A DNA stretch of 13,381 nt from Alphaproteobacteria bacterium (GCA_947455695.1 CANGRN010000008.1:1-13381); one strand, 5' to 3'; positions 1-7,393 are shown, counted from the stretch's first letter. Notes: generated by a model from the letters alone, not told the origin. Translations and numbers: made by a program.

Positions 1-672
1 CCGCGCGCCACCCGCACCAACACCCAGTGGTTCATGCTGACTGGCTATACCGACTGGCGCGGCAAACATGTCTTCCTGGATACCCAGATCAGCGCCGCCT
101 ATGGGGCTTTCGACGAGACCCGTTCGCTCAATGTCGGCGGCCTGTTCCGCGAAGCCACCTCCAAGCGTCCCGGCGCCATGCTGGCCCTGGGCGCCAATGC
201 CGGCACCATGCTGCATTATGCCGGCATCGAGGTTGATCCCCATGTCAGCCTGGATGGGCTGACCCTGCGCGAAGAAGGCTATCTGGAAACCAATGGCGGC
301 CCGGGCCTGAACCTGGATGTGGCGCCGTACTTTGCCTCATCGCTGCGCGGCGCCATCGGCGCCGACATCAAAAAGACCGTCAATGTCTGGAATTTCCAGC
401 TCTCGCCGGAACTGCGCCTGGGCTATCGCTACGACATGTTGCAGCAGGCGGTGAAGATCAAGGCGGCGTTCCAGTCCACGGGCGGCCGCGGCACCGCCGG
501 CAACACCATGACCTTTGTCGGCCCCGATCCGGACAGCGGCAACGCCATCCTGGGCCTGGGCATGGGCGCGGGCACCGACACCTGGCATCTGGGCGTCAAC
601 TACGACTGGATCCGCGGCAACAATGGTTCGACCACGCAGGTTGGCATCCTGACGGTCCTGGGCCGCATTTAA
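1..672 (+). CDS. Autotransporter beta-barrel domain protein (3' end)
   Basis: The frame is open from the first base to the TAA at 670-672, giving 223 residues with the N-terminus outside the window. The segment alternates short amphipathic strands with Gly/Asn/Asp turns and ends in the pattern of a PF03797-type barrel: a Phe-Val-Gly-Pro-Asp-Pro segment, a Gly-rich strand (LGLGMGAG), then HLGVNYDW and a last strand. By family knowledge this domain inserts in the outer membrane and carries or exports an N-terminal passenger, which is not visible here. The internal ATG at 34 is not a real start because the barrel homology begins before it. An oddity is that the protein ends in Gly-Arg-Ile, whereas autotransporters usually end in Phe or Trp. 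A terminator follows at 690. The domain type is fairly sure; the passenger is unknown. Confidence 0.8.
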   Translation, partial: PRATRTNTQWFMLTGYTDWRGKHVFLDTQISAAYGAFDETRSLNVGGLFREATSKRPGAMLALGANAGTMLHYAGIEVDPHVSLDGLTLREEGYLETNGGPGLNLDVAPYFASSLRGAIGADIKKTVNVWNFQLSPELRLGYRYDMLQQAVKIKAAFQSTGGRGTAGNTMTFVGPDPDSGNAILGLGMGAGTDTWHLGVNYDWIRGNNGSTTQVGILTVLGRI

Positions 673-689
673 AATTTCGGCCTGAAACG

Positions 690-719
690 AAAAACCCCGC
701 CAGCGATGGCGGGGTTTTT
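690..719. terminator. Bidirectional intrinsic terminator between convergent genes
   Basis: A perfect 12-bp inverted repeat (690-701 with 708-719) has a 6-base loop, agcgat. The arms start with five A and end with five T, so the hairpin has a U-tract on either strand. It sits 17 bases after the autotransporter stop and 10 bases after the glyoxalase stop, serving both. Confidence 0.93.
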
Positions 720-729
720 GTTTGTGCCG

Positions 730-1188
730 TTACCAGCTTCCGGTATTCGGCATCGAGGCCCAGGGCTCCTTGGGCTCCAGATGCCCGTCCTGCAGCAGTT
801 CGATGGAAATGCCGTCGGGCGAGCGGATGAAGGCCATGTGGCCATCGCGCGGGGGGCGGTTGATGGTCACGCCGCCCGCCATCAGTTTTTCGCACAGCGC
901 ATAGATATCGCTTACGCGATAGGCGAGATGCCCAAAGTTCCGCCCGCCGCTATAGCCCTTCTCGTCCCAGTTCCATGTCAGTTCGATGACCGGGCTTTCC
1001 GCGGCCAGCGCCGTATCGCCCTCGGCCTTGATGCGTTTGGCGTCGTCTGGCGTGGCCAGGAACACCAAGGTGAAGCGCCCTTTTTCATTTTCCATGCGCC
1101 GCACTTCGACCAAACCCAGCTTGCCGCAATAGAAATCCAGCGAGGCGTCCAGGTCGGAAACACGCACCATGGTATGGAGATATCGCAT
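730..1188 (-). CDS. gloA: Glyoxalase I (lactoylglutathione lyase)
   Basis: This 152-residue cytoplasmic protein is of the vicinal-oxygen-chelate fold. By family knowledge it isomerises the glutathione-methylglyoxal hemithioacetal to S-lactoylglutathione, detoxifying methylglyoxal. The sequence opens with the typical [10 protein letters not shown] and contains [16 protein letters not shown] and [10 protein letters not shown]. The four expected metal ligands are visible as His5, Glu69, His87 and Glu130, matching the H-E-H-E set of Escherichia coli GloA. The frame stays open upstream to 1341, but the ATG at 1186-1188 is chosen. It places His5 exactly as in E. coli GloA, and AAGGA lies 8 bases before it. 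The C-terminus runs about 18 residues past the last ligand strand, ending in a Pro/Trp-rich tail. It is transcribed alone and converges on the autotransporter gene. Confidence 0.93.
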   Translation of the reverse strand: MRYLHTMVRVSDLDASLDFYCGKLGLVEVRRMENEKGRFTLVFLATPDDAKRIKAEGDTALAAESPVIELTWNWDEKGYSGGRNFGHLAYRVSDIYALCEKLMAGGVTINRPPRDGHMAFIRSPDGISIELLQDGHLEPKEPWASMPNTGSW

Positions 1189-1517
1189 AAGTATTATCCT
1201 TGAAGGCCCAAGCTGTTGCGGGTGCCGAGCATCGCCAATTTTATGCCGGTAAAAAAGCAAAGATGTCGCAAGGGAACCCCCGGGCGGCATGGCCCCTGCC
1301 GCCGCCCTGTCCGGGGCAATGTGCGCTTGCTGTCTTTGCAATCGAGTTGGCCAGAATTTGACCGGTTTTGATTGAGTTTAACGGCTCAAATGCCCCATGC
1401 TGCATATGCGAAATGTAAAGACGTTTGCCAAGAACCTGTCATTGCTTGAGCAGGTGTGCGCATCTTGTGAGCAAGGCAAGGGTCCAAGGGGCCTTGCGCC
1501 TACGCTGTTTATCCCCC

Positions 1518-1546
1518 TTGCAAAGACAGTAAGCGATTGCTTTAAA
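1518..1546 (+). promoter_or_regulatory. Candidate sigma-70-type promoter for the tonB cluster
   Basis: TTGCAA (1518-1523) is followed after exactly 17 bases by TTTAAA (1541-1546). Each matches the consensus hexamer at four of six positions. Start of transcription would fall near 1553, giving a leader of about 105 bases that begins with the hairpin at 1550-1568. Such matches arise by chance, so the call is tentative. Confidence 0.3.
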
Positions 1547-1549
1547 AGC

Positions 1550-1568
1550 TGCCTGAAGGCGTCAGGCA
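1550..1568 (+). repeat. Perfect 7-bp hairpin in the tonB leader
   Basis: The arms tgcctga (1550-1556) and tcaggca (1562-1568) are exact reverse complements with a 5-base loop, aggcg. No T tract follows, so it is not an intrinsic terminator. It could protect a 5' end, act as a protein site, or have no function. Confidence 0.4.
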
Positions 1569-1658
1569 TACGGCGCCGCGTTGGGTTAGAGTTGGTCCCG
1601 AACAATTTAACGGACCGGGCACGCACGGTGCTTCGGTCTCGTCTATGAGTGAGAGCGC

Positions 1659-2282
1659 ATGGAACGTCCAGGTCATCTACACGTCGAAAAGAAAAGTGCG
1701 GCGAACAGGGCCACTAGCCTCGCCATCGTCATTGCCATTCACATTGCCGGCATCGCCGGTCTGGTTGCCGCTCTCTCTTCCGGTGCGCTGATCAAGCAGC
1801 TTCAGGAAATCAAGGCCACCGTCGATACCCAGAAGACGCCGCCCAAGGCGCCGCCGCCGCCGCCGCCGGATCTGGTGAAGCCGCCGCCGCCGGTCGCCAT
1901 CGTCCCTGAATTCCAGATCGCCACCGCGCCGCCGCCGCCGGTCACCACCGTGGCCAAGGCGCCCCCGGCACCGCCGCCGAAGGCCGTGGCCTCGTCCGAT
2001 CCGCTGCGCCCCATCATGCGCACGCACACGCTTCCGCCGTATCCGCCCATCTCGGTGCGCCTGAACGAACAGGGCACCACGCTGATGGAAGTTCACATCA
2101 CCACCGAAGGTAATGTGGACGATTGCAAGGTGGTGCAGTCTTCGAGTTCTGAGCGTCTGGATTCGGCCGCTTGCGACTATGTGAAGAGCCGCTGGCGCTG
2201 GCAGCCGCCCACCAATCAGGGCACGCCCACCGCCGTTTCCACGCGCGTCTCGGTCAAATGGGACCTTAAGGACGCCAAGTAA
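1659..2282 (+). CDS. tonB: TonB-family energy transducer
   Basis: This 207-residue inner-membrane-anchored periplasmic protein passes proton-motive energy from ExbB/ExbD to outer-membrane TonB-dependent receptors. Residues 1-18 are cytoplasmic and basic. A single transmembrane helix spans about 19-41 and contains a histidine (His28) in the setting IAIHIAGIAGL, resembling the essential His20 of E. coli TonB. Residues 60-109 form a Pro-rich spacer with runs of Pro. The C-terminal TonB domain (about 124-205) contains LPPYPP, the GNVDDCKVV strand and the WRWQPP element. Cys156 and Cys172 could form a disulfide. The ATG follows a weak GAGAG purine stretch; the frame offers no better start. It is first in the cluster and exbB follows after 39 bases. 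Confidence 0.93.
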   Translation: MERPGHLHVEKKSAANRATSLAIVIAIHIAGIAGLVAALSSGALIKQLQEIKATVDTQKTPPKAPPPPPPDLVKPPPPVAIVPEFQIATAPPPPVTTVAKAPPAPPPKAVASSDPLRPIMRTHTLPPYPPISVRLNEQGTTLMEVHITTEGNVDDCKVVQSSSSERLDSAACDYVKSRWRWQPPTNQGTPTAVSTRVSVKWDLKDAK

Positions 2283-2321
2283 TCAGTCACGTCATTCATC
2301 GGTTTACCACGGAGTAGAAAA

Positions 2322-3170
2322 ATGAACTTCAAGAAATTGACGATCGCTGCCGCCATCGTCGCCATGACCAGCCTGAGCGCCGTTGCTCCGGTTTACGCCC
2401 AGGCCGCTCCGGCGCCTGCTGCTGACGCCGCCGCCGCCCCGGCTGCTGCGCCCGCTCCCGACGCCGCCGCTCCGGCTGCTGCGCCCGCCGAAGGCAGCGC
2501 CGCTGCCAAGGTGAACGCCGCAGACGCTTCGACCCCCTACGGTCTGAAGCACATGGTCGAGAATGGCGACTGGATCTCGCGCACCATTCTGGCCGTGCTG
2601 GTCATCATGTCGGCCGGTACCTGGTACATCTTCTTCACCAAGTGGATCGAACAGCAGCGCATCATGGGCCAGGCCGCCCAGGTCGAGAAGAAGTTCTGGA
2701 CCTCCGCCACGCTGAATGAAGGCGTCGACAAGCTGCCGAAGAACTCCGTGTTCCGCGGCATCGCCGAAGCCGGCCTGAAGGCCTCCACCGGCGGCACCAC
2801 CCTGGTGGGCATGTCGGACTGGATCGGCATGACCCTGACCCGCCAGCTCGAAGACGCCAATGCCCGTCTGCAGGGCGGCATCGCGTTCCTGGGTTCGGTC
2901 GGCTCGGTCTCGCCGTTCGTCGGTCTGCTCGGAACCGTTATCGGTATCTTGAACGCGCTGATCGGTATCGGCGTCGCCGGCCAGATGTCCATCGACAAGG
3001 TCGCCGGCCCGGTGGGTGAAGCGCTGCAGATGACCGCCATCGGTCTGTTCGTCGCGGTTCCCGCGGTGCTGCTGTACAACTGGCTGGTCCGCCGCAACAA
3101 GGTCATCACCGAGAAGCTGCGCGCTTTCGCGGGCGACCTGCAGGCCTATCTCATCAGCAAGAGCAAGTAG
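2322..3170 (+). CDS. exbB: ExbB/TolQ/MotA proton channel with N-terminal extension
   Basis: This 282-residue protein is the polytopic stator subunit of the TonB motor. Residues 1-26 look like a cleavable signal peptide (APVYA, then Gln). Residues about 27-65 are an Ala/Pro-rich, low-complexity periplasmic segment that the short E. coli ExbB lacks. Transmembrane helices lie at about 87-107, 184-213 and 233-256. Signature stretches are SPFVGLLGTVIGIL and VAGPVGEALQMTAIGLF. Thr205 and Thr238 correspond to the two channel threonines known in E. coli ExbB (148 and 181). GGAG lies 7 bases before the ATG. The gene sits between tonB and exbD, which favours ExbB over TolQ or MotA, since no tolA, tolB or pal genes are near. 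Confidence 0.93.
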   Translation: MNFKKLTIAAAIVAMTSLSAVAPVYAQAAPAPAADAAAAPAAAPAPDAAAPAAAPAEGSAAAKVNAADASTPYGLKHMVENGDWISRTILAVLVIMSAGTWYIFFTKWIEQQRIMGQAAQVEKKFWTSATLNEGVDKLPKNSVFRGIAEAGLKASTGGTTLVGMSDWIGMTLTRQLEDANARLQGGIAFLGSVGSVSPFVGLLGTVIGILNALIGIGVAGQMSIDKVAGPVGEALQMTAIGLFVAVPAVLLYNWLVRRNKVITEKLRAFAGDLQAYLISKSK

Positions 3171-3201
3171 GCTGAGCAGATAGTCTCACGGAGATAAAAT
3201 C

Positions 3202-3657
3202 ATGTCAGTCGACGTCCAGCATGCGGTCGAAGACGATGTTGCGGAACTGAACGTCACGATCAACACCACCCCGCTGGTGGACGTGATGCTCGTGATGCTC
3301 ATCATCTTCCTGGTCACCATTCCGGTGGTGCTCAAGACGGTGCCCGTCCAGTTGCCGACCTATCGCAATATCGTCACTCAGACCAAGCCTGAGAATATTG
3401 TGATCGCGGTGACCGAGGACGAGCAGACCTACTACAACAACGTGCCTGTCGATCAGGCCGGTATGACGCGCAACTTCGTCGAAGCCCTGAAGCGGGCCCA
3501 GGCGACCAACAAGCCGTTCCCCGAAGTGCACATCCGCGGCGACAAGGGCGTGCGTTTCGAGGCGATCGGTCGCGTCATCCTGGCCTGTCAAAAGGCCGGC
3601 ATCCAGAAAGTGGGCTTCATCACCGAGCCCCACTCTCTCGACGCCAGCAGCTATTGA
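3202..3657 (+). CDS. exbD: ExbD-family protein, first copy
   Basis: This 151-residue ExbD/TolR protein has one transmembrane helix at about 24-44 after a short cytoplasmic N-terminus. Its signature INTTPLVDVMLVMLIIFLV carries the essential membrane aspartate (Asp27, equivalent to Asp25 of E. coli ExbD), which takes part in proton movement through the ExbB pentamer. The periplasmic part (about 50-140) has the family pattern, including PEVHIRGDKGVRFEAIGRVILACQ and the closing GIQKVGFITEP. GGAG is 8 bases before the ATG and exbB ends 31 bases upstream. The second exbD follows after 11 bases, with its ribosome site overlapping this stop codon, which suggests coupled translation. Confidence 0.93.
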   Translation: MSVDVQHAVEDDVAELNVTINTTPLVDVMLVMLIIFLVTIPVVLKTVPVQLPTYRNIVTQTKPENIVIAVTEDEQTYYNNVPVDQAGMTRNFVEALKRAQATNKPFPEVHIRGDKGVRFEAIGRVILACQKAGIQKVGFITEPHSLDASSY

Positions 3658-3668
3658 GGTAATCCGCC

Positions 3669-4082
3669 ATGGCAATGAGTAGCAGTACTGCTGAAGGCGA
3701 AGTAATGGTGGAGATGAACACCACGCCGCTTATCGACGTGATGCTCGTTCTCCTCGTTCTTCTGATCGTGACGCTTCCGGTGCAGACCCATGCGGTGAAG
3801 CTGGACATGCCCGCCCCCAATTCGACCCCGCCCTCGGTTGTTCCCGAGACGGTGGAACTGGGTGTGGACTTTGACGGCACCATCACCTGGAACGGCATGG
3901 CGGTCGATCGCGGCACCATGGACGCGTATTTCGAGGATGCGGCCAAGAAGGATCCGCAGCCCGAAATCCACGTCAATCCCAACCGGCTGGCCAAGTATGA
4001 CGCCGTTGCCCGCGTGCTGGCCGATGCCCAGCGCCTGGGTGCGACCCATATTGGTTTTAGCGGCATTGACCAGTATAACTAG
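3669..4082 (+). CDS. ExbD-family protein, second copy
   Basis: This 137-residue ExbD/TolR paralogue has NTTPLIDVMLVLLVLLIV at about 17-34, with Asp23 as the proton-relay aspartate. The periplasmic domain ends AQRLGATHIGFSG, the usual ExbD close. It differs widely from the first copy outside the signature, so it is an old paralogue and not a recent duplication. GAGG spans the upstream TGA and lies 9 bases before the ATG; Met3 is an alternative start. In Xanthomonas campestris the same order tonB-exbB-exbD1-exbD2 is known, and there exbD2 is needed for some outputs but not for iron uptake. A specialised role for this copy is an inference. Confidence 0.92.
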   Translation: MAMSSSTAEGEVMVEMNTTPLIDVMLVLLVLLIVTLPVQTHAVKLDMPAPNSTPPSVVPETVELGVDFDGTITWNGMAVDRGTMDAYFEDAAKKDPQPEIHVNPNRLAKYDAVARVLADAQRLGATHIGFSGIDQYN

Positions 4083-4108
4083 GCTGTGAGGGTCACGGCC
4101 GTGGGTTC

Positions 4109-4145
4109 AAAGCGCGCGGCAACCCCGCGCGCTTTTCCCTTTTTT
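4109..4145 (+). terminator. Terminator-like hairpin between exbD2 and the TPR gene
   Basis: An 11-bp stem (4109-4119 with 4125-4135) is formed by aaagcgcgcgg and its exact complement, with a 5-base loop, caacc. The T tract after it is broken: one further T, then CCC, then six Ts (4140-4145). It ends about 20 bases before the next ATG, too close for a separate promoter, so it may act as a partial terminator lowering expression of the TPR gene. Confidence 0.75.
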
Positions 4146-4166
4146 GGATGATCAAGAGGTCTTGTC

Positions 4167-5300
4167 ATGACTGTTCGTAAACTGCACGCCGCCCTGACGG
4201 CGCTCCTTCTGGGCACCGCCACCGTCGGCGCCGCCATGGTCCTGGCACCCACCGCCCAGGCTGCCACCGTCAGCGCGCATGTCGGCCCGCTGTTGAAGGA
4301 AGCCCAGGCCATGATCGCGGCCAAGAATTTCTCCGGCGCCAAGGCCAAGCTGAACGAGGCGGAGGCCGCTGCCTCCACCTCGGATGATCGCGCGATCATC
4401 AACCAGTTCAAGGCTGCGATCTCGATCTCCTCGGCCGATCCGAACACCCCCGGCGGCGCCAAGGCCAAGTTCGCCCAGGATTACAACGCCGGCAAGTTCA
4501 AGGACGTGATCGCCGATGCGGAGTATCTGAAGAAGAACAACGTTTTTGACTCCCAGTCGCAGCTGATCGTCGGTCAGGCCTATTACAAGAGCGGCGATTA
4601 CGCCGGCTGCGTGCGCTACAGCAAGACCCTTGGCGGCTCCGACACCGCGCTGGAACTGCAGGCCCGCTGCGCCTACGAAATCGGCGACGAAGCCACCCAG
4701 CATTCGGCGCTGGAAGCCCTGGTCGCCCGTTCCGGCAAGCCGGAATACTGGAAGCTGCTGCTGAAGAGCAGCGAGCGCACCCGCGGCCTGTCCGACCACA
4801 ATACCCTGGACATCAACCGCATCCGCTACATGGTGGGCGCGATCGAAACCAAGGATGAATACACCCTGCTGGCGCAGCTGGCGCTGCAGCTGGGCAATGC
4901 CGCCGAAGCCCAGACCTATATCGAGAAGGGCATCGCCGCCAAGGTGCTGAACGACGACCGCTCCAACCGCCTCCTGGCTCTGGCCAAGACCCAGGTGGCT
5001 ACTGCGGCCGCCAACCAGGCCAAGACCATCGCCGCCGCCCAGGCAGCTCCCATGGGAGACGACCTGGTCAAGGCGGGCGAGAACATGATCGGTCAGGGCA
5101 AGGCCAAGGACGCCATCCCGCTGATCCAGGCCGGTCTCAAGAAGCCTCTGAAAGACGCGGCCAATGGCCAGATCCGTCTCGGCCATGCCTACCTGGCTGC
5201 CGGCCAGAAGGCGGACGCCGTGGCAACCTTCAACAAGGTCAAGACCCCGGACAAGGACGCCAATGTCGCCCATCTGTGGGCGCTGGCCTCGCGCAAGTAA
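4167..5300 (+). CDS. Secreted TPR-like repeat protein linked to the TonB motor
   Basis: This 377-residue protein has a signal peptide (1-32, ending AQA before Ala-Thr), so it is probably periplasmic. The mature part is nearly all helical repeats of tetratricopeptide type. Helix-turn-helix units are visible at about 39-85, 97-155, 165-190, 233-262, 297-325 and 334-356. The last are the clearest (AGENMIGQGKAKDAIPLI, then GHAYLAAGQKADAVATF). Cys134 and Cys148 might form a disulfide. No catalytic motif is visible. AAGAGG lies 7 bases before the ATG. Its place after the second exbD suggests a protein-binding scaffold working with the TonB-ExbBD complex or with transported polymers. That role is inferred, since the repeats only indicate protein binding. 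Confidence 0.82.
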   Translation: MTVRKLHAALTALLLGTATVGAAMVLAPTAQAATVSAHVGPLLKEAQAMIAAKNFSGAKAKLNEAEAAASTSDDRAIINQFKAAISISSADPNTPGGAKAKFAQDYNAGKFKDVIADAEYLKKNNVFDSQSQLIVGQAYYKSGDYAGCVRYSKTLGGSDTALELQARCAYEIGDEATQHSALEALVARSGKPEYWKLLLKSSERTRGLSDHNTLDINRIRYMVGAIETKDEYTLLAQLALQLGNAAEAQTYIEKGIAAKVLNDDRSNRLLALAKTQVATAAANQAKTIAAAQAAPMGDDLVKAGENMIGQGKAKDAIPLIQAGLKKPLKDAANGQIRLGHAYLAAGQKADAVATFNKVKTPDKDANVAHLWALASRK

Positions 5301-5321
5301 CCGGGTCACATCGTTTGACGG

Positions 5322-5350
5322 AAAAGGGCGCCGGTTTCGGCGCCCTTTTT
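5322..5350. terminator. Bidirectional intrinsic terminator after the TPR gene
   Basis: A perfect 12-bp stem (aaaagggcgccg at 5322-5333 with its complement at 5338-5349) has a gttt loop and ends in five Ts (5346-5350). The opposite strand also reads into Ts. It lies 21 bases after the TPR stop and 7 bases from the stop of the convergent gene at 5357, serving both. Confidence 0.93.
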
Positions 5351-5356
5351 CTTTGG

Positions 5357-6949
5357 CTAGTTGCGCTGCTGCTGCTGGGCGGCCAGGAACGCGCTGGTGT
5401 CGGTATCGGGCGCCGTGGCCACGCCGCCGCGCCCCGCTTCCAGTTCCTCCAGCGTGAAGTCCATCCGCGCTTCATAGGTGCGGTCGATCTGGTTGCGCAG
5501 GCGCTGCTGGGCGTCATACCAGCGCCGCTTGAGCGTGCCGTCGCGGCAACTGGCCAGCTCGGCGCCCGAGGCGCCCCAGCGCCGCTCCACGCATTGATAG
5601 GGATCGAAGGACAGGCGGAACAAGCGCCGCCTCGCCTCCTCATAGCCCAGGCTCACCCTGGTCCCGTCGCTGCGGACATATCCGATGCTGCAGGCCTGGG
5701 CGGCGCGGGCATGGACGCGGGCCATGTCGCCCGCCAGATCGCCTCCGGCATAGACTAGGCGCGGATCGCGGGTGCGCCACAACGTCAAAAAGCGCTCGGC
5801 ATTGTCGCGCACTTCCTTGAAGGCGGTCTTGAGCCTTGCGTCGCGCGAGGGCGTGGAAAATGTCTCCCAGTCCCCTTCGGTGCCATAGATATTGGGCGGC
5901 AGCCGCTCCGGCTCCGGCTGGTTCTGCAGGCCCGCCTGCAGCGAAACCGTCACCGCATCGGCGCGATAGCCAAGATCGGCGCAGTTGGACACCACCATGT
6001 CGGCGATCTCCCGCAAGGGATCGAAACGCAGCCGCCCGCCGCCCAGCCGGGCGCGGACATAATCGTAATAATCGATGACCTGGCCGTTCAGTTCGAACGG
6101 CCCGCTCTTCCAGTCGCGGTCGTCCGGCTGGCGCCCGGTGCCGAAATACTGGGTGAGGGCGAAATCGGCGATCTGGTTGTTGGCCGCCAGAAGGATGTGC
6201 CCGCCCAGCAGCGTGCCATCGTTCGCGCGGCGCGCCCCCGCCAGCCGGCTGGGACGCCAGTTCTTGAAGCCCGCGCCCATGCCAGGGGACGAGCGCACGA
6301 AGCGCAGGTCATAGGTGCCGCGCGTCAGGCTGTTGTCGGGATGGGAGTCGATATAGCGGATGCGGCCGTCGCTTTCGATCTTCCAGATCACCGCCAGATG
6401 GCCGTTGGGATCATAGATCACCGTGCCGGGGCGAATGGCGCCGGGCGCGACAGCGGGCGAATACAGGTCGTTGCCGTCCAGCAGCGGATGGATTCGGTAG
6501 GTGGCCGAGGAGATTTCGTCCCGTAGGCGGCCCATGACGCCCAGTGCGTCCTGGCCGGTCAGGACATCGCGGTGCGCCTCGACCACATTGCCTTGCGGGC
6601 TGTAACGGATGTCGCGCGACCGCACGCGGGGCGAGACGTCGCTGACATAGGAAAAGGGAAGCCCGCGCTTCCAGGCATAATAGAAGCGCAGCACGTAAGG
6701 CAGGTCGGCGCAGTCAGACACAAAGCGCACGCCTTCGGGATCGCTGGCACGGAAAGGATTGGCCGGATTGCGCAGGCAGCCATCCACCGTGCGGCAATTG
6801 CTTTGGCCGATGGCGGCAATGAATTCGCCATAGCCGCGCTCGTCGGCCTGTGTCCAGGTCTCGCTGCGGATGCGCACCATCGTGTCGGCCCGGGCCTGCG
6901 GCGCCAGCGCCAGGGCGAACAGCAGCGCGGCCCACAAGGCTTTAGGCAT
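5357..6949 (-). CDS. Secreted protein with a candidate cysteine-hydrolase site
   Basis: I do not recognise a named family for this 530-residue protein. A signal peptide is clear (1-21, ending ARA before Asp-Thr). Residues about 78-205 resemble the layout of NlpC/P60- or CHAP-like papain-fold enzymes. There is a cysteine at a helix start (SDCADLPYVLRFYYAW, Cys80), then PGTVIYDPNGHLAVIWKI (His184) and RIRYIDSHPDNS (Asp201 or His203). These could form a Cys-His-Asp site. Cys52/Cys58 and Cys420/Cys453/Cys468 could form disulfides. Cys323 lies in a second Ser-X-Cys-Ala-Asp-Leu motif (SNCADL) echoing the first. The C-terminal third (370-505) is helical and charged, and the tail is Gln-rich. It starts 15 bases after gtrA, at the end of the glycosyltransferase operon, so it may act on the cell envelope. 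Its ribosome site (GAAG) is weak. Confidence 0.7.
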   Translation of the reverse strand: MPKALWAALLFALALAPQARADTMVRIRSETWTQADERGYGEFIAAIGQSNCRTVDGCLRNPANPFRASDPEGVRFVSDCADLPYVLRFYYAWKRGLPFSYVSDVSPRVRSRDIRYSPQGNVVEAHRDVLTGQDALGVMGRLRDEISSATYRIHPLLDGNDLYSPAVAPGAIRPGTVIYDPNGHLAVIWKIESDGRIRYIDSHPDNSLTRGTYDLRFVRSSPGMGAGFKNWRPSRLAGARRANDGTLLGGHILLAANNQIADFALTQYFGTGRQPDDRDWKSGPFELNGQVIDYYDYVRARLGGGRLRFDPLREIADMVVSNCADLGYRADAVTVSLQAGLQNQPEPERLPPNIYGTEGDWETFSTPSRDARLKTAFKEVRDNAERFLTLWRTRDPRLVYAGGDLAGDMARVHARAAQACSIGYVRSDGTRVSLGYEEARRRLFRLSFDPYQCVERRWGASGAELASCRDGTLKRRWYDAQQRLRNQIDRTYEARMDFTLEELEAGRGGVATAPDTDTSAFLAAQQQQRN

Positions 6950-6964
6950 GGATCTTCGATGCGA

Positions 6965-7393
6965 TCACGGCACGGACTTTCGGAACACCATCCGGCTGGA
7001 CAAGGTGAAATTGAACACCAGGCCGGCCAGCACGCCGCAGGCCTGGGCCACGAACTTGTTGTTGAAGGGCGCGGGCGCGTAATGCACCAGAAGCAGCGCC
7101 GTGGCGTAATTCACCACCGCGCCCACCGCATTGGCGCCGGTGAATTTCAGCCATTCCTGCGCCATGCCGGAAAGCCCGCGCGCGCGCCGCTCCCGGAAGG
7201 TGAAATAGCGGTTGCCCAGCCAGGTGAAGCACATGGACAGGAAGATGGAAAAGGCGTTGGCGGCGGCGAAGTCCAGCTTCAGCACGTCGCTGCAAAAGGC
7301 CAGGATCCCCGCGGCGACGAAATAGCCGAGGCCGCCGATGATGGCGAAACGGACAAAAGCATGCCGCGAAAGAGCAGCGACGAGCCGGTTCAC
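6965..7393 (-). CDS. GtrA-family membrane protein (polyprenyl-phosphate-sugar flippase type)
   Basis: This 142-residue protein has four transmembrane helices (about 13-35, 42-61, 82-104, 112-131). It carries the GtrA signatures FAIIGGLGYF near the start, GNRYFTFR after helix 2, and FNFTLSSRMVFRK at the end. In the Shigella and phage Gtr systems GtrA is thought to flip undecaprenyl-phosphate-glucose across the inner membrane. The start is GTG at 7391-7393, overlapping the TGA of the upstream GT2 gene in a GTGA arrangement, so translation is probably coupled. No other start fits both the overlap and the first helix. The neighbours on both sides support the flippase reading; the sugar is unknown. 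Confidence 0.9.
   Translation of the reverse strand: MNRLVAALSRHAFVRFAIIGGLGYFVAAGILAFCSDVLKLDFAAANAFSIFLSMCFTWLGNRYFTFRERRARGLSGMAQEWLKFTGANAVGAVVNYATALLLVHYAPAPFNNKFVAQACGVLAGLVFNFTLSSRMVFRKSVP

Larger units (their letters stand above)
1189..1658. other. Non-coding region between gloA and tonB
   Basis: This 470-base gap separates divergent genes, so it must hold promoters for gloA (-) and the tonB cluster (+). Short frames at 1397-1648 (+) and 1378-1626 (-) overlap each other and show no domain, no good ribosome site and no coding-like composition. Visible structure includes inverted repeats 1372-1376/1385-1389 (TTGAG, 8 bases, CTCAA), 1471-1477/1491-1497 (gcaaggc/gccttgc) and 1550-1556/1562-1568 (tgcctga/tcaggca). 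No recognisable riboswitch or iron-control box was seen. Confidence 0.7.

Noticed and set aside
1397..1648. Possible small + strand gene upstream of tonB
   Set aside because: It has no good ribosome site, no recognisable pattern, and crosses two hairpins and the best candidate promoter.
1855..1975. CCG/GCC runs in tonB as a tandem repeat element
   Set aside because: They encode the expected Pro-rich spacer of TonB and have no regular unit length.
2400..2510. GCC-rich stretch in exbB as a repeat or frameshift
   Set aside because: The frame is continuous and encodes an Ala/Pro linker between signal peptide and first helix, known in other extended ExbB proteins.
4152..5309. Minus strand frame of 385 codons opposite the TPR gene
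   Set aside because: It is an antisense shadow with repetitive Gly/Leu/Val composition. The + frame has a signal peptide, SD and helical repeats, and a terminator at its end.
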